Made by a program: the position numbers and the translations under genes. Below the pieces are notes generated by a model, which was not told where the DNA came from, did not search any database, and saw only the letters and a program-made list of their open reading frames with translations. This document shows positions 38,288 to 49,100 of a DNA stretch of 64,000 nt, one piece after another. This DNA comes from Syngnathus acus (lineage: Eukaryota > Chordata > Actinopteri > Syngnathiformes > Syngnathidae), in assembly GCF_901709675.1 (NCBI RefSeq), contig NC_051096.1:4059001-4123000 (forward strand). Direction: 5' to 3'. Numbering within the stretch: position 1 is the first letter of the stretch; every line of letters begins with the position of its first letter.

Positions 38288-38936
38288 TCGCGAGATTTTG
38301 TGAAATTGTTACCATGGCAACGCAGTTTCCCAATAAAATAATTCTGACTTTGCACATACACTAAAACACAAAAAAACTAACAGGAAGTCCGCCGTTTTGT
38401 TTTTCATTCGACCCTTTTATAGAGATAAAAACCTCATCTGTCAATGTTTCAGAGTTTAAAAGCTGAAATAAATGGATGGCGGAGAGAACAACAAGCAACA
38501 AAAACTCTTTTTTTTTTAAAATCTTAACACAAATCCCTTGTCAGCAAACCTTAGCAGCGTTTGGCCCGCGGATAATATCCCCTGCCCTCTTTCATCGCTC
38601 CCTTGCGCTCTCATCCTTCATCCCCTTAGCGGAGCACGAGAGCATGCAGTGGAAATAACGGAGCCAATAAAGACAATGCCAGGATCCATCCCCTCCCTGC
38701 GCTTCAGATAGTTACTAAAGAAACGAGCGGGTACGGATGTTGAACGCCGACGACACTCGAGGAGGGACCCCTTGATATCATGAACGCTACACATGGTTGG
38801 CCATGTGACCGAGGTTAATATGATGGAGGAGTCGACTTGGGAGGAGACAAACCAGACAGAAGAGGCGAAAAGTTGAAAAGGAAAACGTTACCACTATTTT
38901 TTCCCCCCCAATTTAGCTGATATGCATTATGTTAGA

Positions 38937-39369
38937 AATTTAGAAATATATTTATCTGGTTGGATCATAGGTGTAACTCAAGGCCCGGGGGCTAGATGTG
39001 GCCCGCCACATAATTTTATGTGGCCCGCGAAGACAACTTTGTCATTACTAAAATTACTAATTGTCTTTAAAAAAATAGAGACTATGCTAGCAAATTTAGA
39101 AATATATTTATCTGGTTAGATCATAGGTATCAAACTCAAGGCCCGGGGGCTAGATATGGCCCACCACATCATTTCATGTGGCCCACGAAGACAACTTTGT
39201 CATTACTAAAATTACAAATTGTCTTTAAAAAATAGAGACAATGCTAGCAATTTTTATTACCATTAGTCTTTTTGAAATATTTGAACATATTTGACAGTCA
39301 TAATGGCCTTCGGAGGGAAACTATGACTACGATGCGGCCTGTGACAAAAATTTGTTTGACACCCCTAGC
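38937..39369 (+). mobile_element. hAT-like non-autonomous element with internal tandem duplication
   Basis: The left end AGGTATCAAACTCAAGG and right end GTTTGACACCCCTAG resemble the common fish hAT end CAGGGGTGTCAAACT. The characteristic GGCCCGGGGGCTAGAT and ATGTGGCCCGCGAAG segments are present. A 156-bp unit is duplicated in tandem (38937-39092 and 39093-39248). TTAGATCAT occurs just left of the second copy's end and again right of the element, a possible target duplication. Confidence 0.75.
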
Positions 39370-39849
39370 TTAGATCATTAACACTGATGACCCCAACAGC
39401 AAACATTGAGAATGTTTTGAGATATTCCTTGGCCCAATTAGGCCACACCCACCCTTCTCACAGTGGGCGTGTCATGTATTATGGATCATACAGATACGCA
39501 CAACTCAAAACCCAGCATGTCAGATTCTTGCAATCCCGGTACAGAGAGTGAATTTCATCATGTCCAATTTTCACCGCACCATGTCTCCTTCAAGCTTCTC
39601 ACATCTCAGCCCTCCATGTTTTTTTTTTTCAAAATTATTTTCTCTTTTTCTTGATGATGTTCATGCGCCTGCATTACAAGTGTGAGGTCAAGAGAGGGCA
39701 CAGGCCTGGAGGAAAGATCTTCAAAAGATTAGGAACAACCCCCCCAGCCTCCCCCCCGGTGATGTCATCGAGGGATCTCCCTCTTGAGAAACTCAGACAA
39801 GAGAAACAGACGGAAGGGAGAAAAAAAAAAAAGAGAGGCAGCGATTTGG

Positions 39850-40071
39850 GAATTAGCCGAGAGGGGAGGGGAAAAAAGTTGGACACCCACTCTCGCCGTG
39901 ACTTTTTCTCCTCTTCCCTTTCTCAGTGGAAGACGCCTCAAGACAAAAAGTCACAAAAAGGATCAAACACTGGATTACTTTTGACGCACACCGGATCTTT
40001 ACCAGCTAATATTTGTCTTCATTGCTGGATTCATGTAACTACAAGTTTGTGGATTTACTCAAAAGTTCAAG
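39850..40071 (+). promoter_or_regulatory. COL16A1: Putative COL16A1 promoter and non-coding first exon
   Basis: A purine-rich stretch (GAGGGGAGGGGAAAAAAG near 39860) is followed by a less AT-rich segment ending in AAAGTTCAAG and a GTATGT donor at 40072. The start-codon exon has an acceptor at 43105-43106 with 25 bases before the ATG, so a separate 5' UTR exon is required upstream. No TATA box is seen; the transcription start is not determined. Confidence 0.35.
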
Positions 40072-41970
40072 GTATGTATGGTATTAATGCGTGCGTAGAA
40101 AACGGAGCAGCAATGGAAGTCTTGGGGAACTGTTTTCTTGCAGCAAGTCCAACTTCTAAGTAAAGTTTCAAGGAAAGTGCAACTTAAGTTCACAACAACT
40201 TATTTTATGGCTGACTCAGCATTTTGCAACTAATAACAATGTAAATTTGGAGATTTCCATAATACTGCTTTTTTTTTTCTCCACATAATTTAGGGACATA
40301 CCTGCTGTGCAAATCATTTTAAAAGTTGAAAGCACAACATGTGGGTCAGCTTTGATTGAGTCTTACAATTCTTTTTGTGGAGCTGTTGGGTAAAGTGACG
40401 TGGGTGGATGCTTTTTCTCCTACTCTTTCACAAAAGCCGCATTTGATGAAGCCAAGATGCATGTGGGCTGTTGCTGACTAAGGCTTGCAACCAGGCCATG
40501 CAAACATGGAAAAAGAGACACTCATGCTGTGGTATAGTCACACTACTCTTCCAATGGAATCCAAAACTACATTGTAAAAAAAAAAAAGTGAAGGTCACAT
40601 CTGCTTTCTTCTTCAGTCAGCCTCCTCCATGTTTGCTTTTGCATCAATTTCTATGCAACCTATGAAAAAAAAAAAATCCAATATCTCCAGGTATCATGAG
40701 AACATTTGGAGTCATGAATTTAAAATTACATATGTGCACAGCAAATGTAGAAACCGCCTCCGTAGCTTCTCGCAGAAAAGTCTATTACCCGGTTGACTCA
40801 TTGTTTATCCGGGTCAGTAGCGAATATATCATGAGAAATCAAAACTGATGCATATTATGGGCTGTGGGCCAAGCATCTTATGTCATGAGAGTATTTTTTT
40901 TCCTCTGCTCATACTGGAAAGTGTCTTTGGTAACTTGAGACAACGTGGAGTAGACTCCCACTGCCTGCGATTAACTGTCCAGCCTCTTTCTTTTTTTTCC
41001 TCTCTTCCCCTGCAACTGTTTCTCATTAGAGAATATTCAAGCACTTGGACACTACCCAGAATGTAAGACTCGTGAAAACTTGCCTCAGCTTATCCTGAGT
41101 ACAGAAGACTTTAGAATATTGCCTCAGCTAGTTTCTACTGCTCCTCGTTATTATTGCTTATGAATTACCATATCATAGCTTGGAGGTATCTTTGTTAGCG
41201 TTAAATCTTGCTTTCTTTTTAGTGAGACCCTCAAATAAAGACGTCTTCTGCAGAACCAGCTGCAAAATATGTTACCTGACTGACAGCCACTTTAATTTTA
41301 TAAATAGATTTTTTTTTTCCTCTCCTGCAGTGACCTAAACATTTGCTTGCTTTCTTAATGTGCTAAGGGACAGTGTGGCAGCAAAAGTCCAGTGGCCCAA
41401 CTTTATCTCCTCTGGTCAGAAAGTATGGCTAGAAAAATAATCTCATTTGCAACACATAACAAGAAGCTTTTACATTTATTTGGATTGTAGCCAGGAAATT
41501 ATAGCAAAGAGCTGTTTCATATGCATCAGTTTCCGGAACATGATGCATTATGTATTGTGTGAACTTATTTTTATGACGATGTGCTATCTGACCGTCTATA
41601 ATGGCTGCAGGTTTTTTTTTTCTTCGAGTGCTCAAACAGCCATCTGAGGTTTTGATTAACCTTCTGCCCATCCAGCCGGTGGCGGAAATGTAGTTTCATG
41701 ATGTTTCCCTTCACTGTTATTTTACAATAAAATTGTTTTGCACATGGCTGAAATGTGCCTGTAGAAATAAAATACCGCAAACAAACATTTTTATCAGGAA
41801 TCATAAATAGAAAGCTCCTTTTTTTAACAACATACAAACAAGGCAATAAAGTACTCCTGAGTTAGCAGATGTCAAAATTAAATACACAAAATGTCATCGC
41901 TAGCCGCATTGCAGTAAAGAGGGCAGCTCATGCTAAATGCTATTCACGTGTGTGGCCTCAGGAGGCACAG

Positions 41971-41983
41971 AGGTCAAAGGTCA
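41971..41983 (+). promoter_or_regulatory. Perfect DR1 nuclear-receptor half-site pair
   Basis: AGGTCAAAGGTCA, two perfect AGGTCA half-sites spaced by one base, the optimal site for HNF4, RXR or PPAR/RXR dimers. An E-box CACGTG lies at 41945-41950. A chance match cannot be excluded. Confidence 0.35.
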
Positions 41984-42443
41984 TAGCTCTCGGAAGACAG
42001 TACAGGTGTGTCGACGGGAAGCGTGTTGCCTTCCGGGCACGACTGTACCTGTAAGCAGCGTTATGAGCTTTCCACATATGCTGAGGGCAAATATGGGTCA
42101 GTGGGTGATGTGTTTATGGGAGTGTGTCAACGTGGATGGATGGTGTGTTTATGTGAGCGCATTGTCATGTTTATTGTGAAGAAAAAGTACTGAGGATGGT
42201 GAATATAAATTGTTTTGTGCAAATGGCACGAGTGGATCTGGTTTGTGTTGAAAGCATCTGATTTAACAATTCCAAATGTTTTTTTTGTTTTGTGATTTGA
42301 CATCTGTGAGACATAGAGCGTCCCTGTAGGTCATTAAAAAGCATTAAAAAAAATTGCTAAAATTCTTCTTTTCCACTTATCTCGCCTCATTTTCCAGCTA
42401 AATTGCTCGTAATTTAAAAAGAAAAACGTTTTCACCACTTTTA

Positions 42444-42685
42444 CCGTATTTTCCGCACTATAAGGCGCACCGGATTATAAGGCGCACCTTCAATGAATGG
42501 CCCATTTTAAAACTTTGTCCATATATAAGATATATACATTTGGCCCGCGGGACGGACTTTGGACACGCCTGCTGTAGTGGCTCAATATTGGTCCATATAT
42601 AAGGCGCACCTGATTATAAGGCGCACTGTCGGCTTTTGAGAAAATTGGAGGTTTTTAGGTGCGCCTTATAGTGCCGAAAATACGT
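42444..42685 (+). mobile_element. TIR element (CCGTATTTTCC family), copy 7
   Basis: 242 bp, TA on both sides, GCCTGCTGTAGTGGCTCAAT subtype. The right end is decayed (GCCGAAAATACGT). Closely related to the copy at 18855, including the CATTTGGCCCGCGGG stretch, but with fewer modules. Confidence 0.88.
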
Positions 42686-43131
42686 TATATTATAAAATCT
42701 GAAAAAATTCCATCAACACAAATCTGACTCAATATTTCACACTCCTTTGAACTAGAATAGATTTTTAAATGTCAATTTCTTCCTCTACCACCCTACAGAT
42801 GCATTCTTGTGTTTTTTTTATGTCACATATGCACAGTGAAAGGCCAACCAGATGGATGAGATAATGACGATAATGCGACTTGATAGACTCGCAATCCCTT
42901 ATGCACAACATTCTGGCTAATTCATATGCGCCTAACAAAGGCTGCATCATAGTACATCATTAACACACTGACTGTGACCGGCTCATAAATAAACAACATC
43001 TATTTGAGTCTGACAGTGTTCGGCATCATTCATTTTGCAACTGATAACAAAATACTGGCAGAATACTGGGAGGAGTTTGATGTTTTTGTGTCTGCTCATT
43101 CATCAGGTGGTGAGGCGAGCTGCGTGAAACC

Positions 43132-43198
43132 ATGTGGCTTCTTTGCTCCTGCCTGACTCTGCTGGCCATCAGCCTCGGATCATGTGAATCACTTCAAG
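43132..43198 (+). CDS. COL16A1: COL16A1 exon: signal peptide
   Basis: Encodes MWLLCSCLTLLAISLGSCES then LQ and a split Asp/Gly codon (phase 1). A hydrophobic core follows a short N-terminus; cleavage probably falls near GSC-ES. Preceding bases GTGAAACC give a fair start context. Confidence 0.9.
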
Positions 43199-46100
43199 GT
43201 GAGACTCCTATTCTTTTTTTGGACTTTAAAAAATGATGAGATGGTTCTAATGGTTCAAACAAAGTTGGCCACGCCCCTTTTTGCCAACATTGTCCAAATA
43301 TGCCACAAAAAGGTGCGCCTTATAATCCGGTGCGCCTTATAGTGCGGAAAATACGGTAGCAACAAGTACACTAAGTTTTGTTCCAATCAAAATCATTTTG
43401 GTTGAACACACTGAGTCACCATGGCAAAATATAAACTGAGGTCTCAAGCATCTCTGCAAAGCTCATTGAGAAGACAAACTTGAACCAAAGTATTGCTTGA
43501 ACAACTAGTTGAGCTTTACGATCTCTGAGGGCATTGCGGCTTCGTTATATAGAGCATGATTATGGCTTACTTTGTTTCACTTGCTGGCTCAGAGTGGCAG
43601 AGTGGTCAGCCTGTGGCTGAAATAAGCAGTTACGTTTCTTTAAAGGAGCCCTCAATCATTCCCGCAGAGTCCTGATTGACAGCTTTTTTTTTTTTTTAAA
43701 TACAATAGACATCCGCTCTTTATACTGCAAAGCTAATGGAGCTCCATAAGAAGCTCTGAAGAGTCCCTCTTGGGAGCCCCTCATCATTGGTTAGTCAGAC
43801 GAGACTGCGCCAGCTTGCAGTTCCCTCGAGTCTTTTTGCCGCAGTGGTTTGAGAGACTACGGCGAGCTACACAAAAACAACTGTTCTTCTGACTCATCCA
43901 AAATCTCAATTTACTGGTAATTTGCTGACTTTACTTCAGGGAGCAGGTTTAATTAAAAGTGGTGTTGAGAAATGGTGCCGCAGAACAGCCTAAGAGACTG
44001 GTCCACTCGGGCAAATCAAATTGCTTGGGTAAGGCGATATGTTTTTGTGCACGGCGGAACTCTCGGCAATCTCAAGTTATGATTTATGTTGGAATTATGC
44101 CTTTTGTCACTGTCTAAACTGCAAAGTCGCTGCTGTGTGTGTGCCAAACATTGCATTACCAATAAAGATATAAAAGTCATGATCTTCACAAAATGCTGCA
44201 TTTCCTCCTCTTATGGAGGGTTTTTTTTCTTCCATTCAACAGCTGCTCCATAATGTGACTGAGTTAGGAAAAGCTGCTTATTTGGATCTAGGATATTTGA
44301 AGAATGTTTAATTTCCGTGCATGAACGGGTGACGGTTTGCCTCGCCAGCATTTTTCGGATCCTTATCAGTCTTTGGCTGAATGTGAGCTCTGGACACTTT
44401 TCATTCCAATACTCGTAAACATTAGTGATAGTTATCCACTGGCAGTCATACATGCCCGACTGAGTCAGACGTGAGAACAATACTTTTGAATGATCTTCTC
44501 CATAATCTTCTCTCATTTTGGTTCAAGGTCATCATGGTTTAAATTCTCCATAGAATGGCTTAAAAAAAAAAAAGTCAGACCAAATCTAATCCAGTCTTTC
44601 CATTCTCCAGCGTGACCACTGACCAATACTTTGAACTTTGGATGACTTTACTGTTCCACGGTACCAGAAGGCTTCGTGAGAGAAAGACTTTATGCTGATC
44701 AGCAGTCTCAGTCCAATTATCTGTGAATGCCACACTGTAAAGCACATTCAATAACTTCCCTATTAAAAAGCACACCGTGAGAGCCCACTTCTGACCTCTT
44801 CTCCCTAATGAACATCGAATTACCAAGTATCGAAAGGAAGCTCAAAGAACCCAGTGGGTTTCAGTGACCCCCTGCCACAAGTCGACAGAAAAGATAAGAC
44901 CACTCTTACACCTTTGCACAAACTATTTTTAGCTGTTTGACAGATATTTTCCGAGTCCAGGTGGTTGCAGTGTTGTCATAAAAATTTCTTGGAATGTTTG
45001 TTTGATTAATAAAATAAAATAAAATAAATAATAATGAATTTTACTTATAATACATTTTAAATTTGAAAGCAAATAGAAAGTGTGAAATTATATTCTCTTG
45101 TTTTCATGAATACATGCACAACTACAAAATAAAATAAAAATAATAATAATGAATTTGATTTATAATACACTTTAAATTTGAAAGCAAATAGAAAGTGTGA
45201 AATAATATTCTCTTGTTTTCATGAATACATGCACAACTACAAAAGTTCTCGAGCAGAGCAAAAACTTTCTTGCCTCACTAACAAATTAGAACTCCGTATT
45301 TGTGTTCTTTTGTCTACTAACCTTATCGGTGTCTGCAGTCAGCAGAAAGCGTGCTGACAAGATATTGAGAGGAGAACATGACTACTAAAGCAGAAAGTTC
45401 TAACGACCTCAAATGTTTTGAGCAGCTGTGTGTTGTATAATTGCAAGTATTTTATTACCTACTTTGGCAAGACTCAAGCACAACTCTTTCAAGAAGACGG
45501 AAAAAGCAGCCAAGTCCGGTCCCATCCATTTAATGCCGCATGCTGATACTTGTAAGAGGGGAGCGCCCTTCCTAATTTCCACAAATAAACTCATCAGCGG
45601 GCAACTTGAATGCAAAGTTATGACGCATGCCATCTACCAATTTACAAAGCCTATAAATAAATTGTATTTTCTTTCAATAACATTTAGTCACTGTATTGTT
45701 GGACAAAACCTTGTGCTTGCAAAATAATAAATCAAAACCCCATTAAAAATAAGAATCTGGCAGAGAGTTGGTCACATGTCAAGACAATCAGGTGACACAA
45801 GATAAACAATTACTACAAAATAAAAGCAGACATGACAACATTGGAAGACCCATAACCTCCCTCCCCAACCTTTCCACTTTTTAATCTATTCTTATGTGAC
45901 ATCTTTTATCCACACCTCAATTTGTGCACGGAGGCTGCAATGCGCCACGCTTTAAATCATTGTCTTACGGCTTGGCAACGACTTGAGCAGATGCTTCAGG
46001 GCGTCAAGTTGAATAGGTGATGACTTATTCTCTTTTCCCTCACCAGCGGGCTTTTGTGTGAAATTAAATCCCTCCATCTTAATTAGGCTATAATTTCCCT

Positions 46101-49100
46101 CCTAGTTTTAGCCCCCCTGACACAACTGACATATTTGAAAGCAGCCTTAGCCTGCGTTTGCTTATTTCACCCAAACTCTCAATTACATTCAAGTCCATTA
46201 AATTGGAGAAACAAGAAATGAAATAGGTGCATATTTATTCACAGGGCCTAATAAAGCAAGTTATTTCTTCAAGCTCCACTCTGTCTTCTTGCATTTATTA
46301 GTCCCTTCATAATAAACCTCGGTACCGGCCTTATGTTTGATTTAGCATCATAAAGAAAAACACATTAGGAAAAGAGATACTTTGAGTTCAATTTCCCCAC
46401 TGAGTGGCAATTTGTTAGCAGCTTTAACTACAGGACCCCGATTCCATTTTCATTTTATTTGCGCAATGTGAGCTCCATTTCCCTATCAGAAGAATGACAA
46501 AAGAGATATTTTTCCCAAAATGAAAGTGGGCTCGGTATACTGCCTTGCTATGATCCCCGGCCCCAAAGAGATCAATTAACTACACATCACAGTGATTCAC
46601 AAGGTCCATGTCTGTCTCTAATAGCCCTGTTTTTCCACACATCTCACATAACCTCCCACCCCGGCCCCTTTTTAGACTGTCAGGCTGAATTGACAAGCAC
46701 CAGTTTTCTTCTGTTACCCCCCTCCCTTCCCTTGACAAGGTGAGAACATGTCCATGTGAGACAACCTGTCAAATGGAGATGTGATCCTCACAGCTTTGAC
46801 CTCATTTTATCGAGCTCAGCGTGTTTTTGGGACTTCATTTTCTCCCCCTTTAGATCTGGATCGATATTGTTTGCGCATCTCGAGTATATTGTAAATCATC
46901 TTCAGGCATTCTCAAATTACATTCCTCGCCTTCATCTTATAATTTGTCTCCCCAGATGTGCAGTGTCCATCTTTACAAGTAGAAGAATGGAAATTTCCAC
47001 ATTCGGATCGGAATAATATCACAGGTGATGCAACCTCACTTTAAAGTTTTTTTCCTATTTTTTTTTTGTTGACAAAGGTCAATGTCATTCGCAGGCTTTA
47101 ATCTGGTGAGGCGCTTTTCTCTTCTCAAGAATCAAGACGTCAAGAAGATCCGTAACCCTCGCGGGCCCGTCATCCTCCGCTTGGGCAAGACTGCCCTCAT
47201 TCGTCCCACCGAGTAAGCAAACGAACATTTTTTTTTTTTTCTTCCTCTGGCTTTATGTTTGCATGCTTTCGTGCTAAATCGCTCTCAGCAGGCCCAAATC
47301 GTATAACACATGGCACGCTGTCACTCAAGCGGCTTTTTAATTCATCCGCAACAAGGCCAACTAAAGTCTGAGATGGTTTACTTTTGTATTAGAAGCTAAT
47401 CGACTCATGAATGAATGACAGCCAAATAAAGCCACTTATTTCTTGGAGGTCTCATTTGTTCATTGCCAGTGAAATTGGGCATTGCTCAGCAAAACAGGAT
47501 TTGATTGCTTGAGGCTATTTTTTTTCTAATGTTGCTGGAGTGAAATCAAAAGAGAGGGGGGAAGCCATTTTCTGATATTATGGCTTGCTGTCCAGATTAG
47601 AATCGAAGAATGTCACATGTAGGGGGCGGGGGAAAAAAGCCTTGAGGCTAACGGATACTGCCTAGCATTTTATTTTATTTTTTACATTAAATGCATTAGT
47701 GAGGCTAATTAGGCAGAATTATTCAATCCATTTCTAGAACTTGTACAAAAATCTCCTCAACTTTTGACTTCAATTGGCTTTTCCTTCAGTCATAAATCAC
47801 TTCACAGGGTAGAAAACCAACTGGCAGCATGGGTTAGTCAGTGTGTACGTGTGAATATTTCACAGTCGTTGCCATCTGAGTGAGCATACATTTCACCGAG
47901 GTTGTTTGTGAAGCCTTCATCGCTTGATACACCTTCATGCAATGAAGAATTGTCTGCGTGTTTCGATGCCCTTGACCAAAACGGAGAGATGCGGCTTGCT
48001 GGGCTGTATCTGCTATGAAAATGAGTGCCGAAGGGTTACGGATTTTTTTTTGGTGTGCTTTGCATTGTAATGTTGGCTCCATCCGCAAGGAATTTATGTC
48101 AATTAATTTTTTTTAGGATTCACATATGAACCTATTTATGTCCATGATGCTCTCTTGACTTAATTCAAGAGAAAAAAAAAGATATTTTAGTTTAACATGG
48201 AGCTCCTCAAAGAAGGCTTTGACATTTTAATGGCGCGATCCTTGTGGAATAAAATTAAATGTGAAATGCGATCCAAACAGGAGCTGCTACGGGCAATTGT
48301 TTTTCATGCTTTGTGAACATTTTGGATCGTTTCAGTAGATTGTTGCCAAACGCTGTCAGTTCATGTCACAGGTCGTCAAATAAAAGCAGGATGTGAATTT
48401 GAGTTACCGTCACAGTTGTCTTTAATTTCTTATTTAGCTTGTTTATGGTCTCCTGGTCAATTGTAAACCTTTCACCTTAGCTTTCTTATACTGCACATTC
48501 CCGTGAGAATCATTTTGAAATATTCATCCAGTCCAAACTTTGGTAGAAGTTTTAAGTTACACAAAAAAAACAATTGTCCCGCAGCTAAAATTAAAAATCA
48601 GCTGCTGCCAATCTCATTTTGCCATGAGAGACTAAAGTAGCTTCTTCCTTGAATAGTAATTAAATTCCAAAATGAAGATTTCATTTTATGGGATGTCAAG
48701 GTTATGCGTTGGCGTCGCATCATCAAGCATTCCGATTTTTGTCTGTGTTGTAGCGAGGTGTTTCCTGATGGCCTTCCTGAGGAATTCACTCTGATATTCA
48801 CCCTTACATTAAAGAAGGCCGCCCTGAGGGACACCACCTACCTCCTTCAGATATCTGACAAGCAGGGATACCCTCAGGTATTTTTTTCTCTTCTTCGAGT
48901 ACAATCTTTGTAGTCAGCCTTGCATCGACATTCCCTCGACAGCCTTACGTTCAGATTTTCCTGTCACTCTATCTGCCTTCTACCGCATATTTTCTCTTAG
49001 CGTCCTTTCTGATACCTTTGCTAACATTTTTTAAAAAACTCCTCGGAGTAGCTATAATCACCAGAAGCCAAATTTAAATACTCAATATGTATGATGAATG

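Larger units (their letters stand above)
24420..39840. other. Intergenic region between ADGRB2 and COL16A1
   Basis: About 15.4 kb without a convincing gene. Open frames are short and lack domain features; the longest (34621-35313, plus) is Pro-rich then Lys/Gln-rich and looks like chance. The region holds four TIR transposons (28951, 30709, 31870, 38127), one hAT-like element (38971) and AAT/TTA microsatellites near 31800-31870, 32085-32110, 35745 and 35860-35900. Regulatory elements are likely but none can be proved here. Confidence 0.6.
40072..43106 (+). other. Putative COL16A1 intron 1
   Basis: No coding exon recognised. Holds a TIR element at 42444 and a perfect nuclear-receptor DR1 at 41971. 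Several poly-T and poly-A tracts. Confidence 0.45.
43199..46955 (+). other. COL16A1 intron after the signal-peptide exon
   Basis: 3.8 kb. Contains a solo transposon end at 43311 and a tandem duplication at 45011. No further exon recognised. Confidence 0.6.

Noticed and set aside
39651-40163. 170-codon plus-strand open frame upstream of COL16A1
   Set aside because: Lys/Arg-rich product of purine tracts; it crosses the likely 5' UTR donor at 40071 and has no domain. Better explained as promoter and UTR sequence.
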